Shown here: positions 51,956-60,658 of the stretch, in pieces
How positions within the stretch are numbered: the stretch's first letter is position 1
How the letters are laid out: every line of letters begins with the position of its first letter
From: Metabacillus flavus
Lineage (GTDB): Bacteria; Bacillota; Bacilli; Bacillales; Bacillaceae
Reading direction: 5' to 3'
Assembly: GCF_018283675.1 (NCBI RefSeq)
Contig: NZ_JAGVRK010000001.1
Coordinates: 682,001-746,000, forward strand
DNA: 64,000 bases
Notes under the pieces: generated by a model
What the model was told of the DNA's origin: nothing
Database searches by the model: none
The model's input: only the letters and a program-made list of their open reading frames with translations
Position numbers and translations under genes: made by a program

Positions 51956-52336
51956 TCACTCGCCTTCCTCATGCTTTTTCTCTTCTTCCTCAAGCTTTTC
52001 CTTCACTTCATTCGGAAATAAATTAATTACTAGGGCAACAGGCAATAAATAACCGATAAAAGCCTGAAGGGAGGCAAAAAGCCTGGATAATTCAAATGGC
52101 GTTATATCTCCGAAACCGACCGATAAATTGGTCACGAGGCTAAAATACAGGCATTTTAAAATAAGCGCGTAAAGAGTCAGGCCTTTTTCGTCCAGGTAGT
52201 GCTCCTTCAGATGGCCCGCTCCGCTTAATTCCAAGCCTAGGTATATGGCCGCGAAAAGGAGGATGGAAACTAAATAGATAACCGCAAACAGGAGAAATCC
52301 TGTCCAGGTTTTATGCATATGGATACGTGGAAACAA
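51956..52336 (-). CDS. Small two-TM potassium channel-like protein
   Basis: 126 aa. Two membrane spans flank a pore loop with selectivity filter SVGFGDITP (canonical TVGYGD). The C-terminal tail is acidic/Lys-rich and short, with no RCK domain. Resembles minimal Ion_trans_2 channels. TTG start at 52336 with AAAGGA upstream; ATG 52318 lacks a ribosome site. Confidence 0.8.
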   Translation of the reverse strand: MFPRIHMHKTWTGFLLFAVIYLVSILLFAAIYLGLELSGAGHLKEHYLDEKGLTLYALILKCLYFSLVTNLSVGFGDITPFELSRLFASLQAFIGYLLPVALVINLFPNEVKEKLEEEEKKHEEGE

Positions 52337-52451
52337 GAGTATTCAATCCTTTCAAACTGGGGGTTATCGTACCCTTATACCCGTTTCCTTAGAAAATAGG
52401 CTATCTTAATTGAAATTTAATGATTAATGGAAGCCTGTATGAATCCCTTAT

Positions 52452-52800
52452 TTATTTTGGAACTATTTTTTGGCTGAATAACCACTGTTCAAATTGCTTT
52501 GCGCCGGGATCATAATCAAGTTCCTTCATTTCAACTGAAAAAATTTTTGTGCCGAAGTGTTCAAATGATAATTCGCTATCTTGGACAGTATATTTCAAAT
52601 CGTTTTGCTCAAAATCAAAGAAGATGTCCCAAATTTCTTGTGATTGCTTTTAAAAGCAATAGCTTCTAAATCAAAACCATTTTTGTAATAACCTAAGTGC
52701 AGATCATTAAAAAATTACTATTTCTCAATATGCTTTAACAGCCTTGCCACCTCCAGAATATTTTCAACAAAATAAAGACCCCATAATGGAGTCTCTAACT
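52452..52800 (-). pseudogene. Frameshifted hypothetical gene
   Basis: On the minus strand three coherent segments in shifted frames: LETPLWGLYFVENILEVARL...HIEK then stop; FNDLHLGYYKNGFDLEAIAF; and EIWDIFFDFEQNDLKYTVQD...FEQWLFSQKIVPK then TAA. At least two frameshifts, and no usable start. Its 5' end reaches the stop of the YczE-like gene. Family not recognised; relatives would be small uncharacterised proteins. Confidence 0.6.
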
Positions 52801-53437
52801 ATCCCGTCATTTCTTTCGTTTCCTTCATGGTTCCCGCCCTCTGCATAATCCACTTTGAACAGAAAACGTATGATCGCTCATAGATTGGACTTTGGATAAA
52901 CGGATAGATGAAAGTGAAGATAAAAACCGGTCCTCCGATGACTAAGCCGATCACCACCACAAGACATTCAATCAGGATTCTGACCCGGCTAATGGAAATC
53001 CCCGTTTTATCAGACAGGGAAAGCATGAATCCATCCCTCGGGCCGGCGCCAATACCGGCAGCGGAATACATGCCGCCGCCGACTCCCATTGTAATTATGG
53101 CCAGGAGCAGGATCCCTATATCTGCAGGAAGGCTGGACGGGCTGGGGAGAAAACCGATGAATAAAAAGGCATCAACCATCACTCCGACCAGGACGGCATT
53201 CAACAGAGTACCGATGTTAATGTACTTCCGACCGATAAACAGGGAACAGCCTATGAGAAAAAGTCCGACAAGAATCGTCCATGTTCCGATGGTTAAACCG
53301 AACCGGTCCTTTAATGCGATATTCAGCATATCCCAAGGGCTGACACCCAAATATTGAACCTGAATAGCCATAGCGATTCCGTAGCTGAAAATCGTCAATC
53401 CTATAAGGAAAATAATCAATCTGTAACTGTACCGCAT
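52799..53437 (-). CDS. YczE/YitT-like integral membrane protein
   Basis: 212 aa, five to six spans. Family features include FSYGIAMAIQVQYLGVSPWD near the start, GTLLNAVLVGVMVDAF and the glycine-rich GVGGGMYSAAGIGAGPRDGF. The YczE family has no known transport substrate; B. subtilis YczE affects lipopeptide production. Weak Shine-Dalgarno (GGGAAGG). Confidence 0.82.
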   Translation of the reverse strand: MRYSYRLIIFLIGLTIFSYGIAMAIQVQYLGVSPWDMLNIALKDRFGLTIGTWTILVGLFLIGCSLFIGRKYINIGTLLNAVLVGVMVDAFLFIGFLPSPSSLPADIGILLLAIITMGVGGGMYSAAGIGAGPRDGFMLSLSDKTGISISRVRILIECLVVVIGLVIGGPVFIFTFIYPFIQSPIYERSYVFCSKWIMQRAGTMKETKEMTG

Positions 53438-53527
53438 CTGCCTTCCCCTTTTTTGCGTGTTTAAATTTGACTATACGCCACTTAAGGAGAAAAATAAACG
53501 GAAAATTAAGTTTTTTAATGAGAGGAG

Positions 53528-53980
53528 TTAAAACGGCTTCAGCACCATCAGGGCGATTAAGATGATGGCAGCGGAGTGAAGAAATCCGTTATAAGGGGCC
53601 ATGCTATTCCCGATTTGATGATAGGATTCCGGCAGATCTTCTCCGGAATGGCTCTCAAGGATGGCTTTTTGTTCGGCAATCCGTTTCGGAAGAATGCCGG
53701 CAGCAATTGGCTGCACGGCCACATAGATAATGAGAGAGGCAATAAACCATATTTTTGTGAAGAGAACAGGGTTGAGAATACCTAATACAATTCCGGTGAC
53801 AAGAAGGGTGATGCTTCCGATTTTGGCGAGTTTCTCAATGCCTGCATTCACATGAATGGCAAAATGCGCTTGTGCAGCGGTCTTAGGCCTGTTCATTAGA
53901 ATCGGAAGGGCGAAGGTTGCCCCGAGTCCGCACACAGCGGCAATTACATGAATAAGAACAATAATTCCATAGATGGTCAT
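53528..53980 (-). CDS. DUF2269-like integral membrane protein
   Basis: 150 aa, four spans (IVLIHVIAAVCGLGATFALP; SITLLVTGIVLGIL; IWFIASLIIYVAVQPIAAG; HSAAIILIALMVLKPF). The conserved HxxxA and ring of small residues in span 1 fit DUF2269-type proteins. Divergent from the DoxX-like gene; a palindrome lies between them. RBS AGGAGG. Confidence 0.72.
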   Translation of the reverse strand: MTIYGIIVLIHVIAAVCGLGATFALPILMNRPKTAAQAHFAIHVNAGIEKLAKIGSITLLVTGIVLGILNPVLFTKIWFIASLIIYVAVQPIAAGILPKRIAEQKAILESHSGEDLPESYHQIGNSMAPYNGFLHSAAIILIALMVLKPF

Positions 53981-54046
53981 AAACCTTTCCTCCTATAATA
54001 ATGATAGGATAATAATACTAAAATATAATCCGTAATATTTAATAAA

Positions 54047-54068
54047 TTACAAAATTTACAATTTGTAA
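54047..54068. promoter_or_regulatory. Palindromic operator candidate between DUF2269-like and DoxX genes
   Basis: Perfect dyad TTACAATTTGTAA (54056-54068), with a further half-site TTACAAA at 54047. TTAC...GTAA dyads are typical of HxlR/DUF24-type redox or electrophile regulators; the binder is inferred. Confidence 0.45.
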
Positions 54069-54197
54069 CATAAAAATAAACTTGGAATATTTATCTTTTG
54101 AAACAAGACTAAATGCAAAATACCAGGAATATATAATACTGTAACTCAGTCTTCCTGACATATATGAGGGTCATTACAAAGCGAGGAGGAAGTAAAG

Positions 54198-54545
54198 ATG
54201 GGTACAGTTGCCTTTATTCTTCAAATTTTATTAGGTTTGGCTTTCCTTTTCTTCAGCTTTAACAAATTTGGTTCAAAGATGAACGGTGAGTTTACCCGCT
54301 ACGGCTATCCGCAATGGTTCAAAATTGTAACGGGGATTGTCGAAGCTGCGGCAGGAATTCTCCTGCTCGCCGGGTACTGGAACGATCAGCTGACGGCATG
54401 GGGCTCGCTGCTTGCGACATTAACGATGCTCGGAGCGGTTGTGACCCACATGAAAGTAAAGGACGCGGGCTCGAAGTTTACGGTTCCAGTCGTGCTGCTG
54501 CTTCTTTCAGCGTTTCTTCTGTATTTGAACAGCGGGAATTTTTAA
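54198..54545 (+). CDS. DoxX-like membrane protein
   Basis: 115 aa, four spans. Typical DoxX opening LLGLAFLFFSFNKF and middle VTGIVEAAAGILLLAGYW. Bacillus relatives (MhqP, CatD, YfiD) are induced by quinones and thiol-reactive stress, often with a dioxygenase; none is adjacent here. Good RBS (GAGGAGG). Confidence 0.82.
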   Translation: MGTVAFILQILLGLAFLFFSFNKFGSKMNGEFTRYGYPQWFKIVTGIVEAAAGILLLAGYWNDQLTAWGSLLATLTMLGAVVTHMKVKDAGSKFTVPVVLLLLSAFLLYLNSGNF

Positions 54546-54547
54546 TG

Positions 54548-54583
54548 GAAAAAGCCCCTCTTGGCATGAGGGGTTTTTCATGT
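54548..54583 (+). terminator. Rho-independent terminator
   Basis: AAAAAGCCCCTC / GAGGGGTTTTT stem with 7-base loop. Confidence 0.88.
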
Positions 54584-54638
54584 TCACCGAAATGAAATTA
54601 GGATATGATGGGGTAAAAGCAAAAGAACGGGTGACACG

Positions 54639-55652
54639 ATGAAAAAAGTTTACTGCATCGGAGAAACACTGATTGATTTTATCCCTCTTCAAAAAAACAA
54701 AGCCTTAAAGGAAGTCGGGGGATTTGAAAAAGCGGCCGGTGGTGCTCCGATGAATGCAGCTATTGCCGTTGCGAAATACGGCGGGCAATCTGTGATGCTG
54801 ACCAAAATGGCTAATGACCACTTCGGCGATTTTCTGATGGACGTGATGTCTGTGAACGGAGTCGATGTTTCTCATATTGTAAGGACCGACGAAGGCGAGA
54901 CCGGGCTTGCCTTCGTATCCGTTGACCAGGATGGAGAACGGAGCTTTACCTTTTACCGGAAAAATGCGGCGGATTTGCTGCTGGAGCCTGAGGAGGTTGC
55001 CCGTGTTCAGTTTCAGGAAGGGGACTTTCTCCACTTTTGTTCAGTAGATTTAGTGGAAAGCCCCATCAAACAGACGCATATAAATGTGATTGAAGATATT
55101 CGAAAGGCAAACGGCACGGTCTGCTTTGACTTGAATGTCCGAATTCCTCTCTGGCCCGACGAAGCGAGCTGCCGGGAAACGATTCTGGATTTCGTTCCGC
55201 TTGCCGACCTTATTAAAGTATCGAGCGAGGAGCTGGAATTTGTCACCGGTATTGCAGATGAAAACAAAGCCATTCAATCCCTGCTGTGCGGCCACGTTAA
55301 AGCCGTTGTTTATACAAAAGGCGGCGATGGGGCGGCAATTTATTTAAAAGAAGGCTCGAGTTTTGATGATCCCGGCTTTAAAGTAACCGTCGAGGATACG
55401 ACTGGCGCAGGAGATGCGTTTATCGGAGGCTTGTTAAGCGAACTGCTGAGCCTTGAGACAAAACCGGACAGTCTCATCCAAACGCTGCAAACCCACCATG
55501 AACAGCTGCTCACCTTTGCCAATGCGTGTGGAGCCCTCGCTGCCTCGGTTAAAGGAGCCATTGAATCGGCACCTGGCAGAGAACAGGTCCTGGCATTCAT
55601 CGATACGCAGCGGCCATCCGTTCTAACGGACACATCAAATAATAAAAGATAA
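54639..55652 (+). CDS. PfkB-family sugar kinase (fructokinase-like)
   Basis: 337 aa. CIGETLIDFIPL, GGAPMNAAIAVAKYGG (signature 1), FDLNVRIPLW (fructokinase-like DxNxRxxLW) and DTTGAGDAFIGGLLSEL (signature 2). Most like bacterial fructokinases that phosphorylate fructose from sucrose breakdown; no sucrose genes are near. RBS is weak (ACGGGTGA). A terminator follows at 55669-55696. Confidence 0.88.
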   Translation: MKKVYCIGETLIDFIPLQKNKALKEVGGFEKAAGGAPMNAAIAVAKYGGQSVMLTKMANDHFGDFLMDVMSVNGVDVSHIVRTDEGETGLAFVSVDQDGERSFTFYRKNAADLLLEPEEVARVQFQEGDFLHFCSVDLVESPIKQTHINVIEDIRKANGTVCFDLNVRIPLWPDEASCRETILDFVPLADLIKVSSEELEFVTGIADENKAIQSLLCGHVKAVVYTKGGDGAAIYLKEGSSFDDPGFKVTVEDTTGAGDAFIGGLLSELLSLETKPDSLIQTLQTHHEQLLTFANACGALAASVKGAIESAPGREQVLAFIDTQRPSVLTDTSNNKR

Positions 55653-55668
55653 TTTTTACTGGTTAATG

Positions 55669-55696
55669 AGAAGCTGGATATTCCGCTTCTTTTTTT
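55669..55696 (+). terminator. Rho-independent terminator
   Basis: AGAAGC / GCTTCT stem with 10-base loop, then TTTTTTT. Confidence 0.7.
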
Positions 55697-55793
55697 ATGG
55701 GGATTGGGAAGGGCTTGATGAAGCTGGAAGAGCAGCGAGATCTTCGTAACCTTTCTTTCAAACTATCCGTCAATTAAAAAAAGGGGGAAGAAT

Positions 55794-56198
55794 ATGAGAC
55801 GTACAAAACCAGTTTTTGCTATAGCAGTAATCTTTCTGTTTATCCTGTGTGCGGCATGCTCCGAAGAAAAACTAATTGTGATCGTTCAGGGACCTGAACA
55901 TGAGGACAATCGGCAAGTTTCTGATCCCAAAATGGTAAAGAGGATGAAACACATCATTGATCAGGCGGATTGGAAGCAAGCAAAGGTAGAAATGACCAGT
56001 TCGCCTCAGTATCGACTTGGTTTCCAAAAGAACAAAGCCGAACCGGTTTTCTATAATGTATGGATGAATGCAGATAACCAACGACTTTCCCTTATTCAAG
56101 GGAGCAGCTATGTTCAACTATCAAAAGAAAACTCGGTAGATTTAATAGAGCTAATGAAAGGAAAGCAGGACGATATCGCTCTTTTCATTGTACAATAG
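55794..56198 (+). CDS. Small lipoprotein (YhfM-like)
   Basis: 134 aa. Type II signal peptide ending in lipobox CAACS. Then a compact alpha/beta domain (MVKRMKHIIDQADWKQAKVE, YNVWMNADNQRLSLIQGSSY). The layout resembles B. subtilis YhfM lipoproteins of unknown role. RBS GGGGGAAG. Confidence 0.72.
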   Translation: MRRTKPVFAIAVIFLFILCAACSEEKLIVIVQGPEHEDNRQVSDPKMVKRMKHIIDQADWKQAKVEMTSSPQYRLGFQKNKAEPVFYNVWMNADNQRLSLIQGSSYVQLSKENSVDLIELMKGKQDDIALFIVQ

Positions 56199-56226
56199 GC
56201 ATAGAATCGTGAGGAGGACTTGAATC

Positions 56227-56631
56227 ATGAAACTCGATCACACCGGCATCGCTGTCAGGAGAATAGATGAAGCAATTGAATTTTATACTGAAATCCTCGG
56301 CGGCAAAATGGTCGAACGATATACGAGCGAAAAACCAGGAGTGGAAACCCATATTGCGGTTATCCATCTAGATAACCAGGTTATCGAACTTCTGGAACCG
56401 ACCAGCAAAACCTCACCCATCGACCGGTTCATTCGGCAAAAGGGAAGGGGGGTCCATCACCTGGCTTACGAGGTAGATGATTTGGACAACGCCATCGTTG
56501 ATTATGAAGCCCGTGGAATGACCTTCTTGAAGGATACATACCGAACTAACCCTTTCGGAAGAAGGCTCATATATATGAATCCCGCCCACACACATGGGCA
56601 GATTATCGAACTTTGTGATTATAAAGGATAA
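56227..56631 (+). CDS. VOC-family protein, methylmalonyl-CoA epimerase-like
   Basis: 134 aa. Two beta-alpha-beta-beta-beta units: KLDHTGIAVRRIDEAIEFYT at the start, GRGVHHLAYEVDDL in the middle, and GQIIELCDY at the end. Metal ligands expected at His4, His78-79, Glu pairs (IELLEP, IIELCD). Methylmalonyl-CoA epimerase has this layout, but no mutase or carboxylase gene is near. Terminator-like hairpin follows at 56634-56672. Confidence 0.8.
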   Translation: MKLDHTGIAVRRIDEAIEFYTEILGGKMVERYTSEKPGVETHIAVIHLDNQVIELLEPTSKTSPIDRFIRQKGRGVHHLAYEVDDLDNAIVDYEARGMTFLKDTYRTNPFGRRLIYMNPAHTHGQIIELCDYKG

Positions 56632-56633
56632 CT

Positions 56634-56672
56634 AGAGGCAGCCTTGGATTCCATTCCGGGGCTGTTTTTTAT
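56634..56672 (+). terminator. Rho-independent terminator
   Basis: GGCAGCC...GGGGCTG imperfect stem followed by TTTTTT. Confidence 0.65.
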
Positions 56673-56860
56673 AGGTGATTATTCTTACACTTTTTAATAA
56701 TCACCCCAATTAAACTAGTTAATATCACTCATTTATTGTTTTTCACGGAAATAAGATGAGGACTTTCTTCCAATTGGGGTATATGGTAAAAAATGATAAA
56801 ATTAAAAGTAGATGAATGTGGTATTTTGGCGAAAATAATTAGTTTTCGAGGTGAATGAAG

Positions 56861-57313
56861 ATGGATTTATGGGGAACGCTCAATAGCGCCCAATCGTACA
56901 TCAGCGGCGGAATTGAAGGCTTAGAGGAAAAAATCAGAAAGCTTCAAAAAGCAAACAGTGATCTTTCAAAGGAGCAGGATCAGGGGCAAAGGGAGATCAA
57001 GACCATTCAGCAGCCTGAGCTTGCCAATGAGTGGAAGGGTCCGCGTGCAAACGATTTTGATGACTCACGTGAAGCGGCCTTTAAGGACATGGAGAGAGTC
57101 TTCAGCAAGGATTACGATGAATATCAAGAAAAAATCAGCAGTGAAATAAAGAGATTGCAAGATCAGCTGAATGATTTAAAGATGGCGATGGCCTTTGCGT
57201 CTTCGATTGAAGAAGGTTTAAGAGCCGTTGATGACACGCTGGAAAGTGCCCAAAAGAAATTGGCTTCAATCGGAAATGATATTGAAAGCCTGACGAAGAA
57301 GGTGTTCTCATGA
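56861..57313 (+). CDS. YwqH-like (DUF5082) partner protein of an LXG toxin
   Basis: 150 aa, helical and WXG100-like: EKIRKLQKANSDLSKEQDQG, then NEWKGPRANDFDD (the W-x-G-x bend), then a long amphipathic coiled coil. Such proteins (DUF5082, YwqH) are encoded first in LXG loci and act as targeting partners for type VII secretion. ATG 56861 is nine bases after GAGG; ATG 56855 lies too close. ATGA overlap with the next gene. Confidence 0.85.
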   Translation: MDLWGTLNSAQSYISGGIEGLEEKIRKLQKANSDLSKEQDQGQREIKTIQQPELANEWKGPRANDFDDSREAAFKDMERVFSKDYDEYQEKISSEIKRLQDQLNDLKMAMAFASSIEEGLRAVDDTLESAQKKLASIGNDIESLTKKVFS

Positions 57314-57576
57314 CGGACATTAAGCTTGACCATGCGGAGGTTATGAAGCAGCTGGCCGATATGAAAAAAGCGCTGAGCGAAATCAAAATCGATTCGCCCT
57401 CCGCTGAGTCCCTTGGAGAAAATGACCTTAAGTTTACGAAGGTGTGGCTTGAAAAAGAGGAGCAAATCCATACGTTTGCCGATGAATACGTCAAAGCGGT
57501 TCTTAAAAATATTGAAGACACCGAAGACAACGTGAATTATTTGAGAGAGCAGGATGAAGCCATCACAATGAAATAA
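57310..57576 (+). CDS. YwqI-like (DUF5344) partner protein of an LXG toxin
   Basis: 88 aa, helical: LDHAEVMKQLADMKKALSEI, then a second helix with EKEEQIHTFADEYVKAVLKN. Second small partner of the LXG module, overlapping the first gene by 4 bases and followed 22 bases later by the toxin. Thought to form a heteromeric secretion complex with the LXG domain. Confidence 0.83.
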   Translation: MTDIKLDHAEVMKQLADMKKALSEIKIDSPSAESLGENDLKFTKVWLEKEEQIHTFADEYVKAVLKNIEDTEDNVNYLREQDEAITMK

Positions 57577-57598
57577 GTAAAGAGAGGCAGCGTGACGG

Positions 57599-59683
57599 AT
57601 GACCAAATTATATGAATCAGACTCGTTAGCCACGGCCATTGAATCAAGGACGAAGCAGTATAAAGACCTTGAAGATAAGCTGATTACCCTTGAAAATACG
57701 TTCAAAGCACTTGTCGATAATACCGAATTTAAGGGCAAAGGCGCCGACAACATTAAAAGCTTTTACCAGGCCCAAATAGATCTGGTCAAGGACTGGAAAA
57801 AATTCATCCAGGCCGTGACTGATTTTTACAGCGACGTTCCGAAATGGGCAGAGGATTACAACCTTGCCGAATCGACTAAAGTCGCCATCCCCTTTCTTGA
57901 GGAAGGACTCGAAACAGGTTCAAAAAACAGTAAAACGATGGTTGAAACGCAGCACAGCGATCTCGAGGAGATTTTTAAACCTATTCACGATCTGATTTCC
58001 CTCACCGCTTTCTCCACAGAATCCTTCGACACCAATATGAAAAAAGCGGACACGAAAAGAAGTGAAACGGTTACGGCTGTAGAGAATCTTGATACCTCCT
58101 ATAAGGAAACCTACACGGCTCAGTCCAGTACCATCGGAGTCGTCCAGCAAGGCTATATGGCTATCATGAACGCCACCGCCAAAAGCGGTTCCGTCCAGCC
58201 TATGAATTTCAACGTCAAAACCTATCAGGCCGACCCCATCCACGAGGTCCGGAAAAACGTACAGGAATCCATCGAAGCCTACCAAAAGCAGCAAGAAGAA
58301 GCCCAGAAAATCCGCGACGAAATCGCCGCAGAAAAAGCCAAAATCGAAGCGGAAAAGGCCCGCATTGAAGCCGAAAAGAACAAGCCATGGTACGAAAAAA
58401 CGTGGGACGGCGTCAAAACATTTGCCGGAGAATTCAGCGGCTATTATGACTCCGTCCGGGCGACGACAGGCGTAGACCCCGTCACAGGCCGCAAGCTCTC
58501 CAACGCCGAGCGAGTAGCCGCAGGCGCCATGGCAGCCGCCGGCTTCATCCCCGTCGTCGGCTGGGCAGGCCGCGCCGTCAAAGGCGGAAGCGCGATCTAT
58601 AAAACCGCCAAAGGCATAAACACAGCCAACCATATGCTCGACGCCTACAAAGGCACAAAAGCCATGGACATTCTAAACAAGACCGAAAAAGGAATCTATG
58701 GCCTCTACACCGCTAACAGCGCCTGGGAATTCGGCAGCGGCCGGGATATGTTCGGGAACAAGCTGACGGAAGAGCAAAGGCAGAATGCGCTATGGAATGG
58801 GTTGACGATGGGGTTAGTTGGGGGTGGAGCTCATATTATTGATAAGGGCGGGTTATCGAAACTAGCCAACAAAGCACCACATAGTACGGCATTTGTGAGA
58901 GATAAGGTGGCTAAGGCACAGGAATCGTTGAAGCAGATTGGGAAGCAGGTAGGAAATAAAACTCATCAAACGCTATCAGATTTAGGAACTACTGCTAAAG
59001 AGTCACTTAAAGTAGTTGGTAGAGAGATAGGTAAAGTGGATTTACCAGTTGTGGTTGTAAGAAAAGTAGCCTCTTCAACTGGTGAAACATTGAAAGTCCT
59101 TGGTATGGAAAGTAGGAAGCTTAGTGATATTATTCCAGAGCGGCAATCTGGTATAATAGAAAGTAGAAAAGTGAAAGATGAAAAAGATGCAATTTACAGT
59201 CAAACTGATGAGGATATAGGTTTTAAGGATAGTGTGGAAATAACCGGGGCAGATGTATACGGGCCACATTATGAACAAGCAATAGGATTATATGAGAGTA
59301 AAAGTGAATGGTTTCCTAACCCGGATGAGTCAACTCTTGTTAAAGGAAATGAACTTAAAGCTGCTCGTGAAGAATACAACTCTTTAGCAAATAGCGGTTT
59401 ATTAGAAAAAGGTCATCATGTACAAGGTTTAGCTTTTGGTGGAGAAAATGTATCCTCAAATATTAAATTTACAGGTGAATCAACTATCAAAAGTGATAAA
59501 CTTTCTGGCTTAGATTTAAGTTTTTATCACACTCAAGGATATGGAAAAGAAAATGCCAAAATATTAAAGATTCATCAGACCGAAGGGGGAGTATTCATAT
59601 TTGGGAACAATCCCAACCATACTGAGGCGACTGTTTTTCAGAATAAAGTTTTAAAATGGCAAAGAGATAACGATCTAAGATAA
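57599..59683 (+). CDS. LXG-domain polymorphic toxin with HNH/GHH-type nuclease tip
   Basis: 694 aa. Residues ~1-200: LXG domain for type VII export (TKLYESDSLATAIESRTKQY). ~200-260: Glu/Lys/Ala coiled-coil linker (KQQEEAQKIRDEIAAEKAKI). ~260-420: PreToxin-TG domain (VDPVTGRKLSNAERVAAGAM, AAAGFIPVVGWAGRAVK). From ~447 the sequence is private and AT-rich. The toxin tip has LEKGHHVQGLAFGGENVSSN (near 600-620), the GHH motif of the HNH/endonuclease VII superfamily, ending about 75 residues later. Probable DNase delivered to neighbouring cells. Its immunity gene follows after 34 bases. Confidence 0.9.
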   Translation: MTKLYESDSLATAIESRTKQYKDLEDKLITLENTFKALVDNTEFKGKGADNIKSFYQAQIDLVKDWKKFIQAVTDFYSDVPKWAEDYNLAESTKVAIPFLEEGLETGSKNSKTMVETQHSDLEEIFKPIHDLISLTAFSTESFDTNMKKADTKRSETVTAVENLDTSYKETYTAQSSTIGVVQQGYMAIMNATAKSGSVQPMNFNVKTYQADPIHEVRKNVQESIEAYQKQQEEAQKIRDEIAAEKAKIEAEKARIEAEKNKPWYEKTWDGVKTFAGEFSGYYDSVRATTGVDPVTGRKLSNAERVAAGAMAAAGFIPVVGWAGRAVKGGSAIYKTAKGINTANHMLDAYKGTKAMDILNKTEKGIYGLYTANSAWEFGSGRDMFGNKLTEEQRQNALWNGLTMGLVGGGAHIIDKGGLSKLANKAPHSTAFVRDKVAKAQESLKQIGKQVGNKTHQTLSDLGTTAKESLKVVGREIGKVDLPVVVVRKVASSTGETLKVLGMESRKLSDIIPERQSGIIESRKVKDEKDAIYSQTDEDIGFKDSVEITGADVYGPHYEQAIGLYESKSEWFPNPDESTLVKGNELKAAREEYNSLANSGLLEKGHHVQGLAFGGENVSSNIKFTGESTIKSDKLSGLDLSFYHTQGYGKENAKILKIHQTEGGVFIFGNNPNHTEATVFQNKVLKWQRDNDLR

Positions 59684-59717
59684 ATTGTGAGATGATAAAA
59701 AGGAGGGAGGTTTACTT

Positions 59718-60515
59718 TTGAAAAGAGAAATTGATGTGTTAAATAGCATTTGGTACGGAGAACAGAGTACTAGTCGAGATATTAATTCCTTGAAAAATAC
59801 ACTTCCTCAAATTACAAATGAAATAGAATGTATGATAATTATAGCTGAGCTATTAAAACTAGGAGATTTTGAATCCAAACAGTTGCTTATTGATCTATTG
59901 AATACAGCAAAAGATGAAGAGGTTTTAAACTTCTGTATTAAATTATTTTGTTCTGTTTCATCTCATAAAGATCTTTTAAATAGTGAGAACTTATTGTTTC
60001 TTTCAAATGTTTCTGAAAAAAATGCTGACACTTTCGCCTCTAGTGCGGTATACACATTATCTTATCATGTAATTCCATACTTATTAGCTCTTCTTGAGGA
60101 ATGGGAAGATACAAGTGTAGAGGAAACGATCAGAAACAGTCTAGATATTATGCTTGATTACACTGATGAAATAGGCGAAGATGCAACCGTCGAGGAAATT
60201 GGAGAGCTGTATTATAATACTATAAAGTCCATTAACAGGGATAAATATTATTACTATTTGAAACCAGTGTTTCCTGGGGATTTAGCCAGAAATTTAGTAG
60301 AAAAATCCATTATCTCATTAAGATCTGAAAGTCCATTAAACACACATGTAATTCCCTCTTTGTTATCTATATGGAGTGGATTACGTTGTCCAGTTTATTA
60401 TTCTTTAGTAATAAATGATGCTAAATATAAAGAATTAATCAATTATGTTAAGACACTTTCAAATCTAGAATGGGAAACTGGGGAAAAATATTTTTATGGG
60501 AATAAAATAAATTAA
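59718..60515 (+). CDS. Immunity protein for the first LXG toxin (Imm47-like?)
   Basis: 265 aa, helical and acidic, AT-rich like the toxin tip. Opens REIDVLNSIWYGE; middle YTLSYHVIPYLLALLEEWED. Placement directly after the toxin tip, with an own ribosome site (GGAGG, TTG start), makes it the cognate immunity protein. Assignment to Imm47 is from memory of the NSIWYGE-type opening and is unsure. Confidence 0.7.
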   Translation: MKREIDVLNSIWYGEQSTSRDINSLKNTLPQITNEIECMIIIAELLKLGDFESKQLLIDLLNTAKDEEVLNFCIKLFCSVSSHKDLLNSENLLFLSNVSEKNADTFASSAVYTLSYHVIPYLLALLEEWEDTSVEETIRNSLDIMLDYTDEIGEDATVEEIGELYYNTIKSINRDKYYYYLKPVFPGDLARNLVEKSIISLRSESPLNTHVIPSLLSIWSGLRCPVYYSLVINDAKYKELINYVKTLSNLEWETGEKYFYGNKIN

Positions 60516-60580
60516 GAGCTAAAATACTATGGATTGTTCCAAATAAAGAACCTGTGTGTCCAGAAAAATACTATAAGATA

Positions 60581-60638
60581 AAAAGTGCCTGTCACCACCC
60601 GAAACATGTCCAATTCGGGATGTGATAGGCGCTTTTTT
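60581..60638 (+). terminator. Hairpin terminator closing cassette 1
   Basis: GTGCCTGTCAC / GTGATAGGCGC plus inner CCCGAA / TTCGGG, then TTTTTT. Same family as the hairpin at 62633-62695. Confidence 0.8.
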
Positions 60639-60658
60639 AAACCTTAATTATATTCCCT

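Noticed and set aside
57920-58633. Long minus-strand frame opposite the LXG toxin (also at 60644-61117 and 63389-63763)
   Set aside because: Antisense to a GC-biased coiled-coil coding region; reappears only because the module is duplicated, and has no ribosome site.
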